Positions 48,961-57,456 of a stretch of DNA of 64,000 bases are shown in pieces (position 1 is the first letter of the stretch; every line of letters starts with the position of its first letter). The translations under genes and the position numbers were made by a program. The notes beneath the pieces are model-generated. The model worked only from the letters and a program-made list of their open reading frames with translations, was not told where the DNA came from and ran no database searches. Source of the DNA: an uncultured bacterium (GTDB lineage Bacteria; Verrucomicrobiota; Lentisphaeria; Oligosphaerales; Oligosphaeraceae); contig CACYQT010000008.1 in assembly GCA_902776645.1 (NCBI GenBank), positions 1 through 64,000 on the forward strand. Reading direction: 5' to 3'.

Positions 48961-49518
48961 ATGAGCCAGTTGAGAATGTTTTTGGACATGGAAAAACACC
49001 CCCTGCCGGATTATCCCGTTCCGGAAGGCTTCCGTATCACCCGTAACGGCCCCGAAGTGGCGGAGCGCTATGAAGTCCTCCGTGAAGGCGCGGGATGGGG
49101 CAAGCTTAAGCCTGATTTTCTAACCAATAAAGTCATTCCCAAAGGCCTTGTCTTCTGCGAAGAGATCGCGACGGGCCTTCCCGTCGCCAGCGCCACGGCG
49201 GAATTTTCAGACTATCCGGGCCATCGCGGCGACTGGGGCAATCTCGGGCAGGTCCTCAGCCTCGAAACCTATCGCGGCAGGAAGCTCGGCCTTGTGGCGT
49301 GTCTCACGGCCATGCGCATCATCGCCGAAACAGGCTTCACGAAAGCCACGCTCCTGACGGATGACTGGCGTGTTCCCGCAATCCGAATCTATCTCGGAAC
49401 AGGTTGGCGTCCATGGCTTTCCGAACCGGATATGCCGGAACGCTGGCAGAAAATCTGCGAAGGCATCGGCGTCGACTACAACAGCCTCGAGACGTATGAC
49501 AACAGCCTGCTACAATAA
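48961..49518 (+). CDS. GNAT-family N-acetyltransferase
   Basis: A 185-residue cytosolic protein. The acetyl-CoA loop region is 'SLETYRGRKLGLVACLTAM' (about residues 100-118, R-x-x-x-L-G), followed by 'GFTKATLLTDDWRVPAIRIYLGTGWRPWL', where 'IRIYLGTGWRP' is the last-strand signature. Substrate unknown. I start at ATG 48961 with GAGGTT upstream; the frame opens earlier at a TTG. It is divergent from the Fe-S aldo/keto reductase and 34 nt upstream of the SDR gene. Confidence 0.85.
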   Translation: MSQLRMFLDMEKHPLPDYPVPEGFRITRNGPEVAERYEVLREGAGWGKLKPDFLTNKVIPKGLVFCEEIATGLPVASATAEFSDYPGHRGDWGNLGQVLSLETYRGRKLGLVACLTAMRIIAETGFTKATLLTDDWRVPAIRIYLGTGWRPWLSEPDMPERWQKICEGIGVDYNSLETYDNSLLQ

Positions 49519-49552
49519 AAGCGGTCAGCAAAAAAGTCAAAGGAATTAAACC

Positions 49553-50332
49553 ATGCCATTCAATAATCGCGTAGCCGTCGTGACAGGCGCCGGCGGCAAC
49601 ATCGGCCGCGCCATCTGCCGCCAGCTTGGCGCGGCGGGCGTCCATGTCGCCGCGACGGATGTCTCTCTGGACGCTGTCACGAAAACCGCCACGGACCTGC
49701 AGGCTCTCGGCTATGACGTTCGCCCCTACCAGCAGGACGTGACGTCCGAAGAGAACGTCCAAAGCTCTTTCGCGCAAATCGTTGCGGTTTTCGGCAAAGT
49801 CGATGTTCTCATCAACAACGCAGGCGTCTGGTGCCATCACGACGGCGGCTGCCGCCATTTTCTGGAGACCATCTCCGACGATGAATGGAAACGCATCATC
49901 GACATCAACCTGCTCGGCACGTTCCACTGCATGAAGCAGGTCATTCCGGGCATGGCGGAACGCCGTTTCGGACGGATCGTCAATCTCGGCTCCATCGCGG
50001 GCAATTCCGGCCTGCCGGGCGCGGCTGACTACTCCGCCGCCAAGGCCGCCGTCATCATGCTGACGAAAGTCGCCGCCATGGAGAACGCGAAGCGCGGCAT
50101 CACCGTCAACAGCGTCTCGCCCGGCATGGTCGCCCGTGGCGATGCCACTGCCCCCAACAACGGCACATGGCTCGGCCGCAACGGTTTAGCCGATGAAATC
50201 GCCCGCGCCATCGTCTTCCTGGCCGATGACGACGCGGGCTACATCACTGGCGTCGACATTCCCGTCGACGGCGGCCGCATCCTCGGCCCGCATAACTTCA
50301 ATATCAACGAAGAAGGCAAATTCCTTTCATAA
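49553..50332 (+). CDS. SDR-family oxidoreductase
   Basis: A 259-residue NAD(P)-dependent dehydrogenase. The Rossmann motif 'VTGAGGNIGRAI' (TGxxxGxG-type variant), 'LINNAGVW', catalytic Ser in 'LGSIAGNSG', Tyr-x3-Lys in 'ADYSAAKAA' and 'VSPGMVARG' after it are all in order, and the C-terminal 'ITGVDIPVDGG' is typical. Substrate is probably a sugar or polyol by context. AAAGGAA precedes ATG 49553. It is first of a run of five redox and hydrolase genes. Confidence 0.92.
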   Translation: MPFNNRVAVVTGAGGNIGRAICRQLGAAGVHVAATDVSLDAVTKTATDLQALGYDVRPYQQDVTSEENVQSSFAQIVAVFGKVDVLINNAGVWCHHDGGCRHFLETISDDEWKRIIDINLLGTFHCMKQVIPGMAERRFGRIVNLGSIAGNSGLPGAADYSAAKAAVIMLTKVAAMENAKRGITVNSVSPGMVARGDATAPNNGTWLGRNGLADEIARAIVFLADDDAGYITGVDIPVDGGRILGPHNFNINEEGKFLS

Positions 50333-50376
50333 AGACACTTATCATCATACCACACACCAAGGTCCATCGGAAAATC

Positions 50377-51441
50377 ATGAAAAACTATCGTATCGTCATC
50401 GTTACAAAGGGCAACGCGGAGCTTCAGGAGTCGGAAGTGCGCGAACCAGTTGGAAATGAAGTCCTTATCCGCAACCACTACACGGTTGTCAGCGCGGGCA
50501 CGGAACGCGCATGGTCGCAGGACATGAACAACGCCCATCCGAAATTCCCCTGGTATCCGGGCTATTGCGGTTCGGGCGAAGTCGTCGCCATCGGACCGGA
50601 CGTCAAAAACTACAAGGTCGGCGACAAAGTCGTCGTCAACTGGGCGGGCCATGCCCTCTATTCCATCAAGCATGACTGGCTTGTCCCGACCAATTATCTG
50701 AACACAAATGCCGGCGCTGGCGCGACCTACAACATCAAGCAGGAAAAAATCGTGAAGATTCCGGAAAACGTCAGCATGCTTGACGCGGCCTTCACGAACA
50801 TCTCCTCCTTCTCTTTCAACGGTGTCCGCAAGCTTCATTTGGAAATCGGTGAAAGTTGTATGATCGCAGGGCAAGGTATCCTCGGCGTTTTCGCGTTGCA
50901 GATTGCCGCCCTCAGCGGTGCCGTCCCGATGATCGTCTCCGACTTCTCGCCCGAACGCCGCGCATTAGCTCTGAAGCTCGGCGCGGATTACGCCCTCAAT
51001 CCGGGCGATCCCGACTATATCAAACAAGTGAAGGACATTACGGAAGGCGAAGGCGTCCGCGCCATCGTGGAAGTCACAGGCTCCGCCATCGCCCTCCAGC
51101 AGGCTCTTGAATACGCGGCATGGGAGGCCCGCGTCTCCCTGCTCGGTTGCACGCGTATTCCGGATGCGCCAATCGACTTCTACCGCTATGTCCATTGCCG
51201 CGGCATCCAGATTCTCGGCGCCCACACGATGACTCGCGCGAAAGTCGAATCCTCCCCCTATCATTGGACGCAGGAGGACGACTACCGCGCCTTCCTGAAG
51301 CTCCTTGCCAACGGCAAGATGAAGGCTTCGGAAATCATCTCCGAAATCGTCACGCCGGACAAATGCCACGACATCTACGCGATGCTCGGCGAAAACAAGA
51401 ATCCGCCCCTCGGCATCGTCTTCGACTGGAGAAATCTGTAA
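50377..51441 (+). CDS. Medium-chain dehydrogenase/reductase, apparently without zinc site
   Basis: A 354-residue MDR protein. The GroES-like N-domain ('EVLIRNHYTVVSAGTER', 'YPGYCGSGEVVAIGPDV', 'YKVGDKVVVN') and Rossmann part ('GQGILGVFALQIAALSGA', 'VIVSDFS' region, 'LKLGADYALNP') are clear. The Cys and GHE zinc ligands of alcohol dehydrogenases are not in place, so it resembles zinc-free members. It lies 44 nt behind the SDR gene, probably in the same transcript and pathway. Confidence 0.85.
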   Translation: MKNYRIVIVTKGNAELQESEVREPVGNEVLIRNHYTVVSAGTERAWSQDMNNAHPKFPWYPGYCGSGEVVAIGPDVKNYKVGDKVVVNWAGHALYSIKHDWLVPTNYLNTNAGAGATYNIKQEKIVKIPENVSMLDAAFTNISSFSFNGVRKLHLEIGESCMIAGQGILGVFALQIAALSGAVPMIVSDFSPERRALALKLGADYALNPGDPDYIKQVKDITEGEGVRAIVEVTGSAIALQQALEYAAWEARVSLLGCTRIPDAPIDFYRYVHCRGIQILGAHTMTRAKVESSPYHWTQEDDYRAFLKLLANGKMKASEIISEIVTPDKCHDIYAMLGENKNPPLGIVFDWRNL

Positions 51442-51478
51442 TCATCCATAAAATATCCACTTAATAAACAACACTATC

Positions 51479-52606
51479 ATGAAAAACATCGCTGAACTTG
51501 ATCCCGCCATGGCCATCAAACCCGCGGACGCCGACGGCGTCGCATGGCATCTCCCCTTCGAAGCCCCCATGAAGCTCTGCGGCTTCAATTGGTTCGAAAC
51601 CGACAAACTGTATGAACGCCTCCCCATGAACCGACCGGAAACCGTCACACGCTTCCCCAACGGCGAACCGCAGGTCATTCCGTCGAAAGACTGCGGCGCC
51701 ATCCAATTGAGCAGCAACACGGCAGGCGGACAGGTCCGTTTCCGCACGGACAGTTCCAGATTCCTTATCCAAGCCACGTTGGCCGCCACAGGCGGCATGG
51801 ACCACATGGCCTTCACGGGCAGCGCAGGCTTCGATATCTACATCAAAAGCGGCGACGTCTGGAAATGCCTCGGCGTGACGCGCACCGACCATTCGAAGCG
51901 CGATTTCACAACTACCGTCCGCGCAGGACTGAAACGCGACATGCGCGACGTCATCATCAACTTCCCGCTCTACAACGGTGTCAAATCACTCGCCATCGGC
52001 CTCGACGACGACGCCAAACTGGAAGCCCCCACGCCGTTTGTTGACGACCGCCCCGCCGTCATGTACGGCACGTCCATCACGCAGGGCGGATGCGCGACGC
52101 GTCCGGGCATGTGCTCCACCAACATCCTCTCCCGCATGCTGAACCGCGAAGTCATCAATCTCGGCTTCTCCGGCAACGGCCGCGGCGAGCCCGAAATCGC
52201 CGCCATGCTGGCGGACATCAAGAATCCGTCGCTGTACATGCTCGACTACTGCTGGAATACAGTCATCAAAGAGTTCGCCGTCACGCTGCCGAACGTCATC
52301 GACATCATCCGCGCGAAGCATCCCACAACGCCGATCCTGCTCGTCGCCCCCACGCCCGGCGTGGAAATCTACGAAGAGCTGCAGAATCCGTCGCCACGAC
52401 TCTCCACACAGACGCTCATCATGCTGGAGGAGACGCAGAAACGCAACAAGAACGGCGACGCCAACGTGTTCTTCTTCAACGGCTTCACGGAATCCGTCGG
52501 CGAAGATTTCTGGGAAGGGATGGTCGACGGCTGCCACATGACGGATCTCGGCTTCCTCCGCTTCTCCGAAGCGATCCTTCCGCATATCAAACAGATTTTA
52601 GGCTAA
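51479..52606 (+). CDS. SGNH-fold hydrolase with N-terminal beta-sandwich domain
   Basis: A 375-residue protein without signal peptide. The N-terminal domain (about residues 1-175) looks like a jelly roll as in two-domain SGNH esterases. Block I is 'MYGTSITQGGCATRPG' (Ser nucleophile in GTS rather than GDS), block II 'NLGFSGNGRGEPEIA', and block V 'MVDGCHMTDLGFLRF' (Asp and His). Relatives are carbohydrate esterases or acyl hydrolases. A 4-copy CTAG array follows its stop. Confidence 0.85.
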   Translation: MKNIAELDPAMAIKPADADGVAWHLPFEAPMKLCGFNWFETDKLYERLPMNRPETVTRFPNGEPQVIPSKDCGAIQLSSNTAGGQVRFRTDSSRFLIQATLAATGGMDHMAFTGSAGFDIYIKSGDVWKCLGVTRTDHSKRDFTTTVRAGLKRDMRDVIINFPLYNGVKSLAIGLDDDAKLEAPTPFVDDRPAVMYGTSITQGGCATRPGMCSTNILSRMLNREVINLGFSGNGRGEPEIAAMLADIKNPSLYMLDYCWNTVIKEFAVTLPNVIDIIRAKHPTTPILLVAPTPGVEIYEELQNPSPRLSTQTLIMLEETQKRNKNGDANVFFFNGFTESVGEDFWEGMVDGCHMTDLGFLRFSEAILPHIKQILG

Positions 52607-52621
52607 TAGCATTTAGCCATT

Positions 52622-52653
52622 CTAGAGCTTCTAGCGCCTCTAGAACTTCTAGC
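52622..52653. repeat. Four-copy 9-bp CTAG array
   Basis: CTAG lies at 52622, 52631, 52640 and 52649, a 9-bp period ('TTCTAGNNN'), in the gap between the SGNH hydrolase and the phosphoesterase gene. Degenerate units (TTTAGG, CTAATAG, TTTAGCC) precede it from 52596. Confidence 0.8.
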
Positions 52654-52674
52654 TAAATCATTATAGGATCTACC

Positions 52675-54138
52675 ATGTTCAATTTCAATCGCAGGGATTT
52701 TCTCAAAGGAATAGCCGCCACCGCCGCGTTTTCACCATTTGGCGGCATGAAACTTTTCGCCGCCGATGGCGATGACGGCAAGACGCCGAATCTCCGCTTC
52801 GGCGTCGTTTCGGACGTCCATATCACCGTCGCGCACAACGTCGAGACATGGGAGAAGACCATCCAATGGTTCAAGGAGCAGGACGTGGACGCCGTGCTCG
52901 TCGCGGGCGACATCGCCGACCGCGGCCTCCTTTCCGAACTGAAAGATTTCTCCGACAGTTGGTACAAGATCTTTCCCGACGACAAAGGCTTGAACGGCAA
53001 GCACGTGGAGAAGATTTTCGTCTGCGGCAACCATGACGTGGAAGGCTTCCGCTACGGCAAATGGAAACAACGCTCCAAAGAGGATCAGGACAAGATCTTC
53101 CAGAGAACGGTCATCAAAGACCTGCCCGCCGCATGGGACCTCTGCTTCCATGAAGAGTTCAAGCCGATCTACGCGAAACAAGTGAAAGGCTACACCTTCA
53201 TCGGCGGTCATTTCAGTTTCTACCAGAAGCAGTTGGGGGCCTTCATGGAGGGCTACAAATCCAAAATCGATCCCAACATGCCGTTCTTCTACACGCAGCA
53301 CCAGCAGCCGGGCAACACGAACTACGGCCCATGGTGCTGGGGGAACGACAACGGCATCGCCACCCGCGCCCTATCGCCCTTCCCGAACGCCATCGCCTTC
53401 ACCGGCCATTCGCACTATCCGCTGACGGACGAATCCGGCATCTGGCAAGGCGCATTCACTTCCATTGGAACGGCTTCGCTACGCTACTGCATCTCCCGCT
53501 ACGGTCGCGAAAACGGCAACTGGCAGATGAAGGACCAGCCCGTCCTCCAGATGGCGCAGCCGAACGCGCATGAAGGCCGCCACGGCATGCTCGTCTCCGT
53601 CTACGACGACCACATCAACATCAAACGCCGCGAATTCGTGTTCGACGAATCGCTCGGGCCCGACTGGAATCTGCCGCTTCCCATCAACAAGGAACAGCCC
53701 TACTCCCGCGAACGCAAGGTACAGGAAGGGCTGAAGAATCCGCCGCAGTTCGCGGAGGACGCCGCCGACCAGATCACCGTCACGGAAGCCGTCGGACCGA
53801 ACCGCAGCAAAGTCGAAGTGCCGCAGGTGACCGTCGAATTCCCGCCCGCCGCCACGGGCGTCCACACATACGACTATGAAGTCCGCGCGGAACGCGCCAT
53901 GCACGACATGGTTCGAATCTATTCCAGCAAACGCGTCCTGCCGGACAAGTTCTTCCTCGGGCCAGACCGTCAGGACAAGACCGTCAAATGCGTCTTCGCC
54001 CTCTCCGAACTTCCCGTGAACGCTAATCTTCGATTCGCCATCACGCCTATCGACTGCTTCGGCTGCGCAGGCAAGACCATCTACACGAAGGAGATGAAGC
54101 TCGGCGTCAAGCCCGCAGAACCGAAACCGCAACAGTAA
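52675..54138 (+). CDS. Tat-exported calcineurin-like metallophosphoesterase
   Basis: A 487-residue protein. The Tat-like signal is 'NRRDFLKGIAATAAF' (residues 5-19). The metallophosphatase motifs are 'GVVSDVHITV' (about 44-53), 'LVAGDIADRG', 'VCGNHDVEG' and 'FTGHSHYPL'. The C-terminal about 110 residues look like a beta-sandwich ('TVEFPPAATGVHTYDYEV'). It hydrolyses phosphomono- or diesters outside the cytoplasm; the substrate is unknown. AGGAT precedes ATG 52675. Confidence 0.88.
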   Translation: MFNFNRRDFLKGIAATAAFSPFGGMKLFAADGDDGKTPNLRFGVVSDVHITVAHNVETWEKTIQWFKEQDVDAVLVAGDIADRGLLSELKDFSDSWYKIFPDDKGLNGKHVEKIFVCGNHDVEGFRYGKWKQRSKEDQDKIFQRTVIKDLPAAWDLCFHEEFKPIYAKQVKGYTFIGGHFSFYQKQLGAFMEGYKSKIDPNMPFFYTQHQQPGNTNYGPWCWGNDNGIATRALSPFPNAIAFTGHSHYPLTDESGIWQGAFTSIGTASLRYCISRYGRENGNWQMKDQPVLQMAQPNAHEGRHGMLVSVYDDHINIKRREFVFDESLGPDWNLPLPINKEQPYSRERKVQEGLKNPPQFAEDAADQITVTEAVGPNRSKVEVPQVTVEFPPAATGVHTYDYEVRAERAMHDMVRIYSSKRVLPDKFFLGPDRQDKTVKCVFALSELPVNANLRFAITPIDCFGCAGKTIYTKEMKLGVKPAEPKPQQ

Positions 54139-54152
54139 ATCGGACGATTTCC

Positions 54153-55466
54153 ATGATAGCCTATTCACGAGAACTTCCGCTTATTGGGCAATTTGACGTA
54201 TTGGTCTGCGGCGGCGGGCCGGCCGGTATCGCCGCCGCCGTCACCGCCGCCGAAAACGGCGCGCATGTCGCCATGATCGAACAGAATTCCTATCTGGGCG
54301 GCATGGCGACCGGCGGTTGCGTCAATCCCATGAGCGAATTCTCGTACAAAGGCGAACGCGTCATCGGCGGATTTGCGTGGCGTTTCGCCCAAGAACTGAT
54401 CAAAGCCGACGGCGCCATTCTGGAGGAGCCGCGCGGCAACCTGAGCTTCAATCCGGAAATCTACAAGTTTGTCGCGCAACGACTTGTGCAACAAGCAGGC
54501 ATCACGTTATTCACCAATACGTTCGTCGCGGATTGCATTTGCGATTCCGATATGCTCCACCAAATCATCGTCGCGAACAAGAACGGCTTGCAGGCCATAT
54601 CCGGCCGTTATGTCATTGACACGACGGGCGATGCGGATGTCGCCTTCCATGCGGGCGTCCCCATGCTTCCGAACACACGGCCAGCCCAGCCCGCATCGCT
54701 GATCTTCTGCTTGGCGAACGTCGATACGACCACACCACGCATGCACATCATCCATCAGAAGAACAACAACATCCATCACAGCGCGGGATTCATCCGCGAA
54801 CTGTTCGAAAAGCTTCGCGGAGAAGGCGTCGACGTGCCGCAATTCGGGGGGCCGTGGTTCTGCTCGACCGTCGATGACGGCTGTGTCACCGTCAACATGT
54901 CGCGAACCGCCATGGACGCCGTCGATGCGGCCGACTATCAGCGCGCCACGGCGGAACTGCGTGAAAACGTCTTCCGCTTCGTCGGTCTTCTGAAACAACA
55001 CGTGCCCGAATTCAAAAACTGCGTCATCTCCTCCATCGCGCCGATGACCGGCGTCCGCCAGAGCCGCCGCATTCAAGGAAAACATGTCTTGACAGGAACG
55101 GAATATCTTGAGGCGACGCATTTTACCGACGCCATCGCCCGCGCCTGCCATCCCGTCGACATCCATCTGCCGAGCGGCGACGGGCAGATTCTCCACTATC
55201 CGGAAATCGCCGCCTACATTCCATTCCGCAGCCTTCAGCCTGAAGGCGTCTCGAATCTGCTTGTCGCGGGCCGTCCGATTTCGGCGGACGAAGACGCTTT
55301 CGCGGGCGTCCGCGTCCAGGCGACATGCATGGAGACCGGCGAGGCCGCAGGGCTCGCCGCCGCGCTCTGCGTACAAAAAGGCAATCTCCCGCTGGCTTCG
55401 CTGGACATCACAGAAGTAGTGTGCAAACTCCGCGAAGGCGGAACTATTCTGCCGCTAGAATCCTAG
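54153..55466 (+). CDS. FAD-dependent oxidoreductase (FAD_oxidored family)
   Basis: A 437-residue flavoprotein. 'FDVLVCGGGPAGIAAAVTAA' (dinucleotide-binding, residues about 9-28), 'IEQNSYLGGMATGGCVNP' (typical of this family with the GG-M-T signature), 'YVIDTTGDADVAFHAG', and near the end 'NLLVAGRPISADEDAFAGVR' with 'MATCMETGEAAG'-like 'ATCMETGEAAGLAAAL'. Substrates of the family in polysaccharide loci are mostly unknown. Its last codons (CTA GAA TCC TAG) are formed by the first units of a CTAG array, so the C-terminus is repeat-encoded. Confidence 0.88.
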   Translation: MIAYSRELPLIGQFDVLVCGGGPAGIAAAVTAAENGAHVAMIEQNSYLGGMATGGCVNPMSEFSYKGERVIGGFAWRFAQELIKADGAILEEPRGNLSFNPEIYKFVAQRLVQQAGITLFTNTFVADCICDSDMLHQIIVANKNGLQAISGRYVIDTTGDADVAFHAGVPMLPNTRPAQPASLIFCLANVDTTTPRMHIIHQKNNNIHHSAGFIRELFEKLRGEGVDVPQFGGPWFCSTVDDGCVTVNMSRTAMDAVDAADYQRATAELRENVFRFVGLLKQHVPEFKNCVISSIAPMTGVRQSRRIQGKHVLTGTEYLEATHFTDAIARACHPVDIHLPSGDGQILHYPEIAAYIPFRSLQPEGVSNLLVAGRPISADEDAFAGVRVQATCMETGEAAGLAAALCVQKGNLPLASLDITEVVCKLREGGTILPLES

Positions 55467-55492
55467 AATTCTAGAAGTCTAGAATACTAGAA
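55455..55492. repeat. Five-copy 8-bp CTAG array supplying a stop codon
   Basis: CTAG occurs at 55455, 55463, 55471, 55479 and 55487 (8-bp period, consensus CTAGAANN). It begins inside the FAD-oxidoreductase gene and provides its TAG stop. The remainder lies in the gap before the convergent MarR gene. Confidence 0.9.
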
Positions 55493-55512
55493 AAACACTT
55501 AGAATAAAGCTC

Positions 55513-55980
55513 TTAGCTATCCTTGTATTCCGTCTTGATCTTCTGGTTCACACGGCCCAGAAGGCTCAGGAAGGTCTTCCGTTCATCGTCCGACAACACG
55601 GACAAGGCGCGTTTGTTGATGTCACGCATCAGGCTGTAGAAGACCGGCAGCAGCGCGGTGGCTTTGTCCAGCAGTTTGAAATGGTACATCCGCCGGTCAT
55701 GCGGCACAGGAACCTTTTCCAGATAGCCGCCCTTCACCAGCTGGTGGAGCGTCAGATGAATCGCGCTTTTGGCCAGCAGGAGCTCCTTGGAGATGTCCTC
55801 CAGCGTCATATCCGGATGGAGCCCCAGAAACACAAGCATATATGCCTGGGCCATCGTGATTTCCATCTCCTTGATGCGGCGCGCGCCATAGTTGAGCAGC
55901 AGGCGGTAGGATGAATTCAACGCCTGCAGAAACTGCAGTTCCTCTATTGACGGGCGGTCCATGTCGTTTTTCTTCTTCAT
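55513..55980 (-). CDS. MarR-family transcriptional regulator
   Basis: A 155-residue winged-helix protein: 'ITMAQAYMLVFLGLHPDMTLEDISKELLLAKSAIHLTLHQLVKGGYLEKV' covers the HTH (seen as 'LEDISKELLLAKSAIHLTLH'), and the wing is 'PHDRRMYHFKLLDKA' with the conserved D-x-R. Flanking N- and C-terminal helices would dimerise. It is divergent from the RND efflux operon and most likely represses it and itself via the three GTTC-N6-GAAC sites. RBS CAGGAGT precedes ATG 55980. Confidence 0.93.
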   Translation of the reverse strand: MKKKNDMDRPSIEELQFLQALNSSYRLLLNYGARRIKEMEITMAQAYMLVFLGLHPDMTLEDISKELLLAKSAIHLTLHQLVKGGYLEKVPVPHDRRMYHFKLLDKATALLPVFYSLMRDINKRALSVLSDDERKTFLSLLGRVNQKIKTEYKDS

Positions 55981-55993
55981 GATGACTCCTGCC

Positions 55994-56012
55994 CCCCAGG
56001 CTTTGCCTGGGG
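55994..56012 (-). promoter_or_regulatory. Hairpin in the MarR-gene 5' leader
   Basis: CCCCAGGC-TTT-GCCTGGGG is a perfect 8-bp stem whose end lies directly before the RBS of the MarR gene on the minus strand, so it could limit translation. A TATAAT on the minus strand near 56074-56079 would place the transcript start upstream of it. Confidence 0.4.
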
Positions 56013-56122
56013 TTATTCATATAACGCCTCTCCGAGGCTGAAAAGGTTTTCATCTGTTTTGTGTTATTATAGGTTAATAAAACCTGTTTTTCCGCCATTT
56101 TCAATTTTTTTACGGATTTTTT

Positions 56123-56157
56123 GTTCTATTTCGAACTTTTTTTGTTCTAATTGGAAC
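56123..56157. promoter_or_regulatory. Two tandem MarR operator palindromes
   Basis: GTTCTATTTCGAAC (56123-56136) and GTTCTAATTGGAAC (56144-56157) are GTTC-N6-GAAC dyads whose centres are 21 bp apart, two helical turns. They lie in the AT-rich region between the MarR gene and the efflux operon. Confidence 0.75.
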
Positions 56158-56224
56158 TTTTTTCTTTAAAAAACGTCTCATGGCGGTATATTGGTTATGT
56201 GACAAGACAATCCACACCAATTTT

Positions 56225-56238
56225 GTTCTATTTAGAAC
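56225..56238. promoter_or_regulatory. Third MarR operator palindrome
   Basis: GTTCTATTTAGAAC is a perfect 14-bp palindrome (GTTCTA-TT-TAGAAC), 16 nt before the efflux adaptor ATG. Its position in the leader would block transcription of the pump genes. Confidence 0.75.
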
Positions 56239-56254
56239 AAACAACGGAGAAAAC

Positions 56255-57403
56255 ATGAAAACAACCCAAATAATCGCCTGCGCCCTGTCGGTCATCTGCC
56301 TCATGGGGTGCTCCTCCAAGAAAGAATCGCAAAACGCGGGGCAGACCACCGTCGTCAAAGTCAAGGTGGCGTCGCTCACGCCGATGAAATTCCGTCGGCA
56401 GATACAGGTCCAGGGTTGCATCCAGCCTGTCAACAGCGCGAAAATCGCCGCCCGCATGGCCGGCAGCATCGATGCATTGAAAGTGAAGGAAGGCGACCGT
56501 GTCAAAAAAGGCGACATCCTTTTCCAGACGGATCAAGTCAACTTGCAGAACCAAGTCCTGATCGCGGAGCAGAATCTGAAAGTCGCGCAGCAAAACAAAA
56601 GCATTGCGGAGGCGGATTTGAAAATCGCCAAGACGAATCTTGAAAAAGCGCATCTGGATTTTGAACGGGACGAAACGCTTTTCAAACGCAACGTCATCAC
56701 GAAACAAGCCTTCGAAAACATGGAAGTCACATGGAAAAACGCGCAGGCGACGACCGAAAAAGCGGAGACCGCCCTCGCCTACAAGGACGTTCTCATCACA
56801 CAGGCGGAAACAAGCCTGCAAATCGCGCGGAAGAATCTTGAAGACTCCCAAATCCGCGCCCCCTACGACGGCGTCATCACCGCCAAATACCATGAGCCAG
56901 GCGAATTCGTCTCCAACGGCATGGCCGTCCTCGCGATGGAGGACCAGACCAATCTGGAAGCCTCCGTTCTGCTCAGTTCCATCTACTATCCGGCCATCAC
57001 CCCTGAAACGACCGTCGTCCTGTCACTGCACGGACTGGAGCTTTGCCGCGCCAAGCTCAGCTACGTCTCGCCGAGCATCGATTCATTGACACGCACGTTT
57101 GAGATCAAGGCCGACCTGCCGAAGCAGGCCAATCTCATCAGCGGCACGTTGTGCGACGTCGCCGTCATCCTTGCGGAGCGCAGCGGCTTCGGCCTACCGT
57201 CGGACGCCGTCCTCGCCCGCGCGGGCGGACAGTCCGTCGTCTTCGCCGTCAACGATTCATCGGCGGAGGAGATTCCGGCAATGGTCGGCTTCACGACCGA
57301 CGGATTCACGGAGATCCTCAACGCCAACGACTTGCAGGACCGCCAGTTCGTCATCGAAGGCCAGTATTTCCTCAACAACGGATCACGCGTGGAAGTGCAA
57401 TAG
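56255..57403 (+). CDS. RND efflux membrane-fusion lipoprotein (periplasmic adaptor)
   Basis: A 382-residue lipoprotein: signal with lipobox 'CLMGCSSKK' (Cys about 21). The barrel-sandwich half is 'AARMAGSIDALKVKEGDRVKKGD' (in parts), followed by a long alpha-hairpin (about residues 90-185, Gln/Lys/Glu-rich coiled coil), then 'IRAPYDGVITAKYHEPGEFV' and the beta-barrel and membrane-proximal domains. It links the RND pump to an outer-membrane channel. ATG 56255 is chosen for the lipoprotein signal and RBS CGGAG; the longer frame runs through the operator. The pump gene follows after 53 nt; no TolC-type gene is adjacent. Confidence 0.93.
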   Translation: MKTTQIIACALSVICLMGCSSKKESQNAGQTTVVKVKVASLTPMKFRRQIQVQGCIQPVNSAKIAARMAGSIDALKVKEGDRVKKGDILFQTDQVNLQNQVLIAEQNLKVAQQNKSIAEADLKIAKTNLEKAHLDFERDETLFKRNVITKQAFENMEVTWKNAQATTEKAETALAYKDVLITQAETSLQIARKNLEDSQIRAPYDGVITAKYHEPGEFVSNGMAVLAMEDQTNLEASVLLSSIYYPAITPETTVVLSLHGLELCRAKLSYVSPSIDSLTRTFEIKADLPKQANLISGTLCDVAVILAERSGFGLPSDAVLARAGGQSVVFAVNDSSAEEIPAMVGFTTDGFTEILNANDLQDRQFVIEGQYFLNNGSRVEVQ

Positions 57404-57456
57404 CACACGTGACACAAGGGACAGTTTTTTCCAACCATTCAAACACCATTACGACC

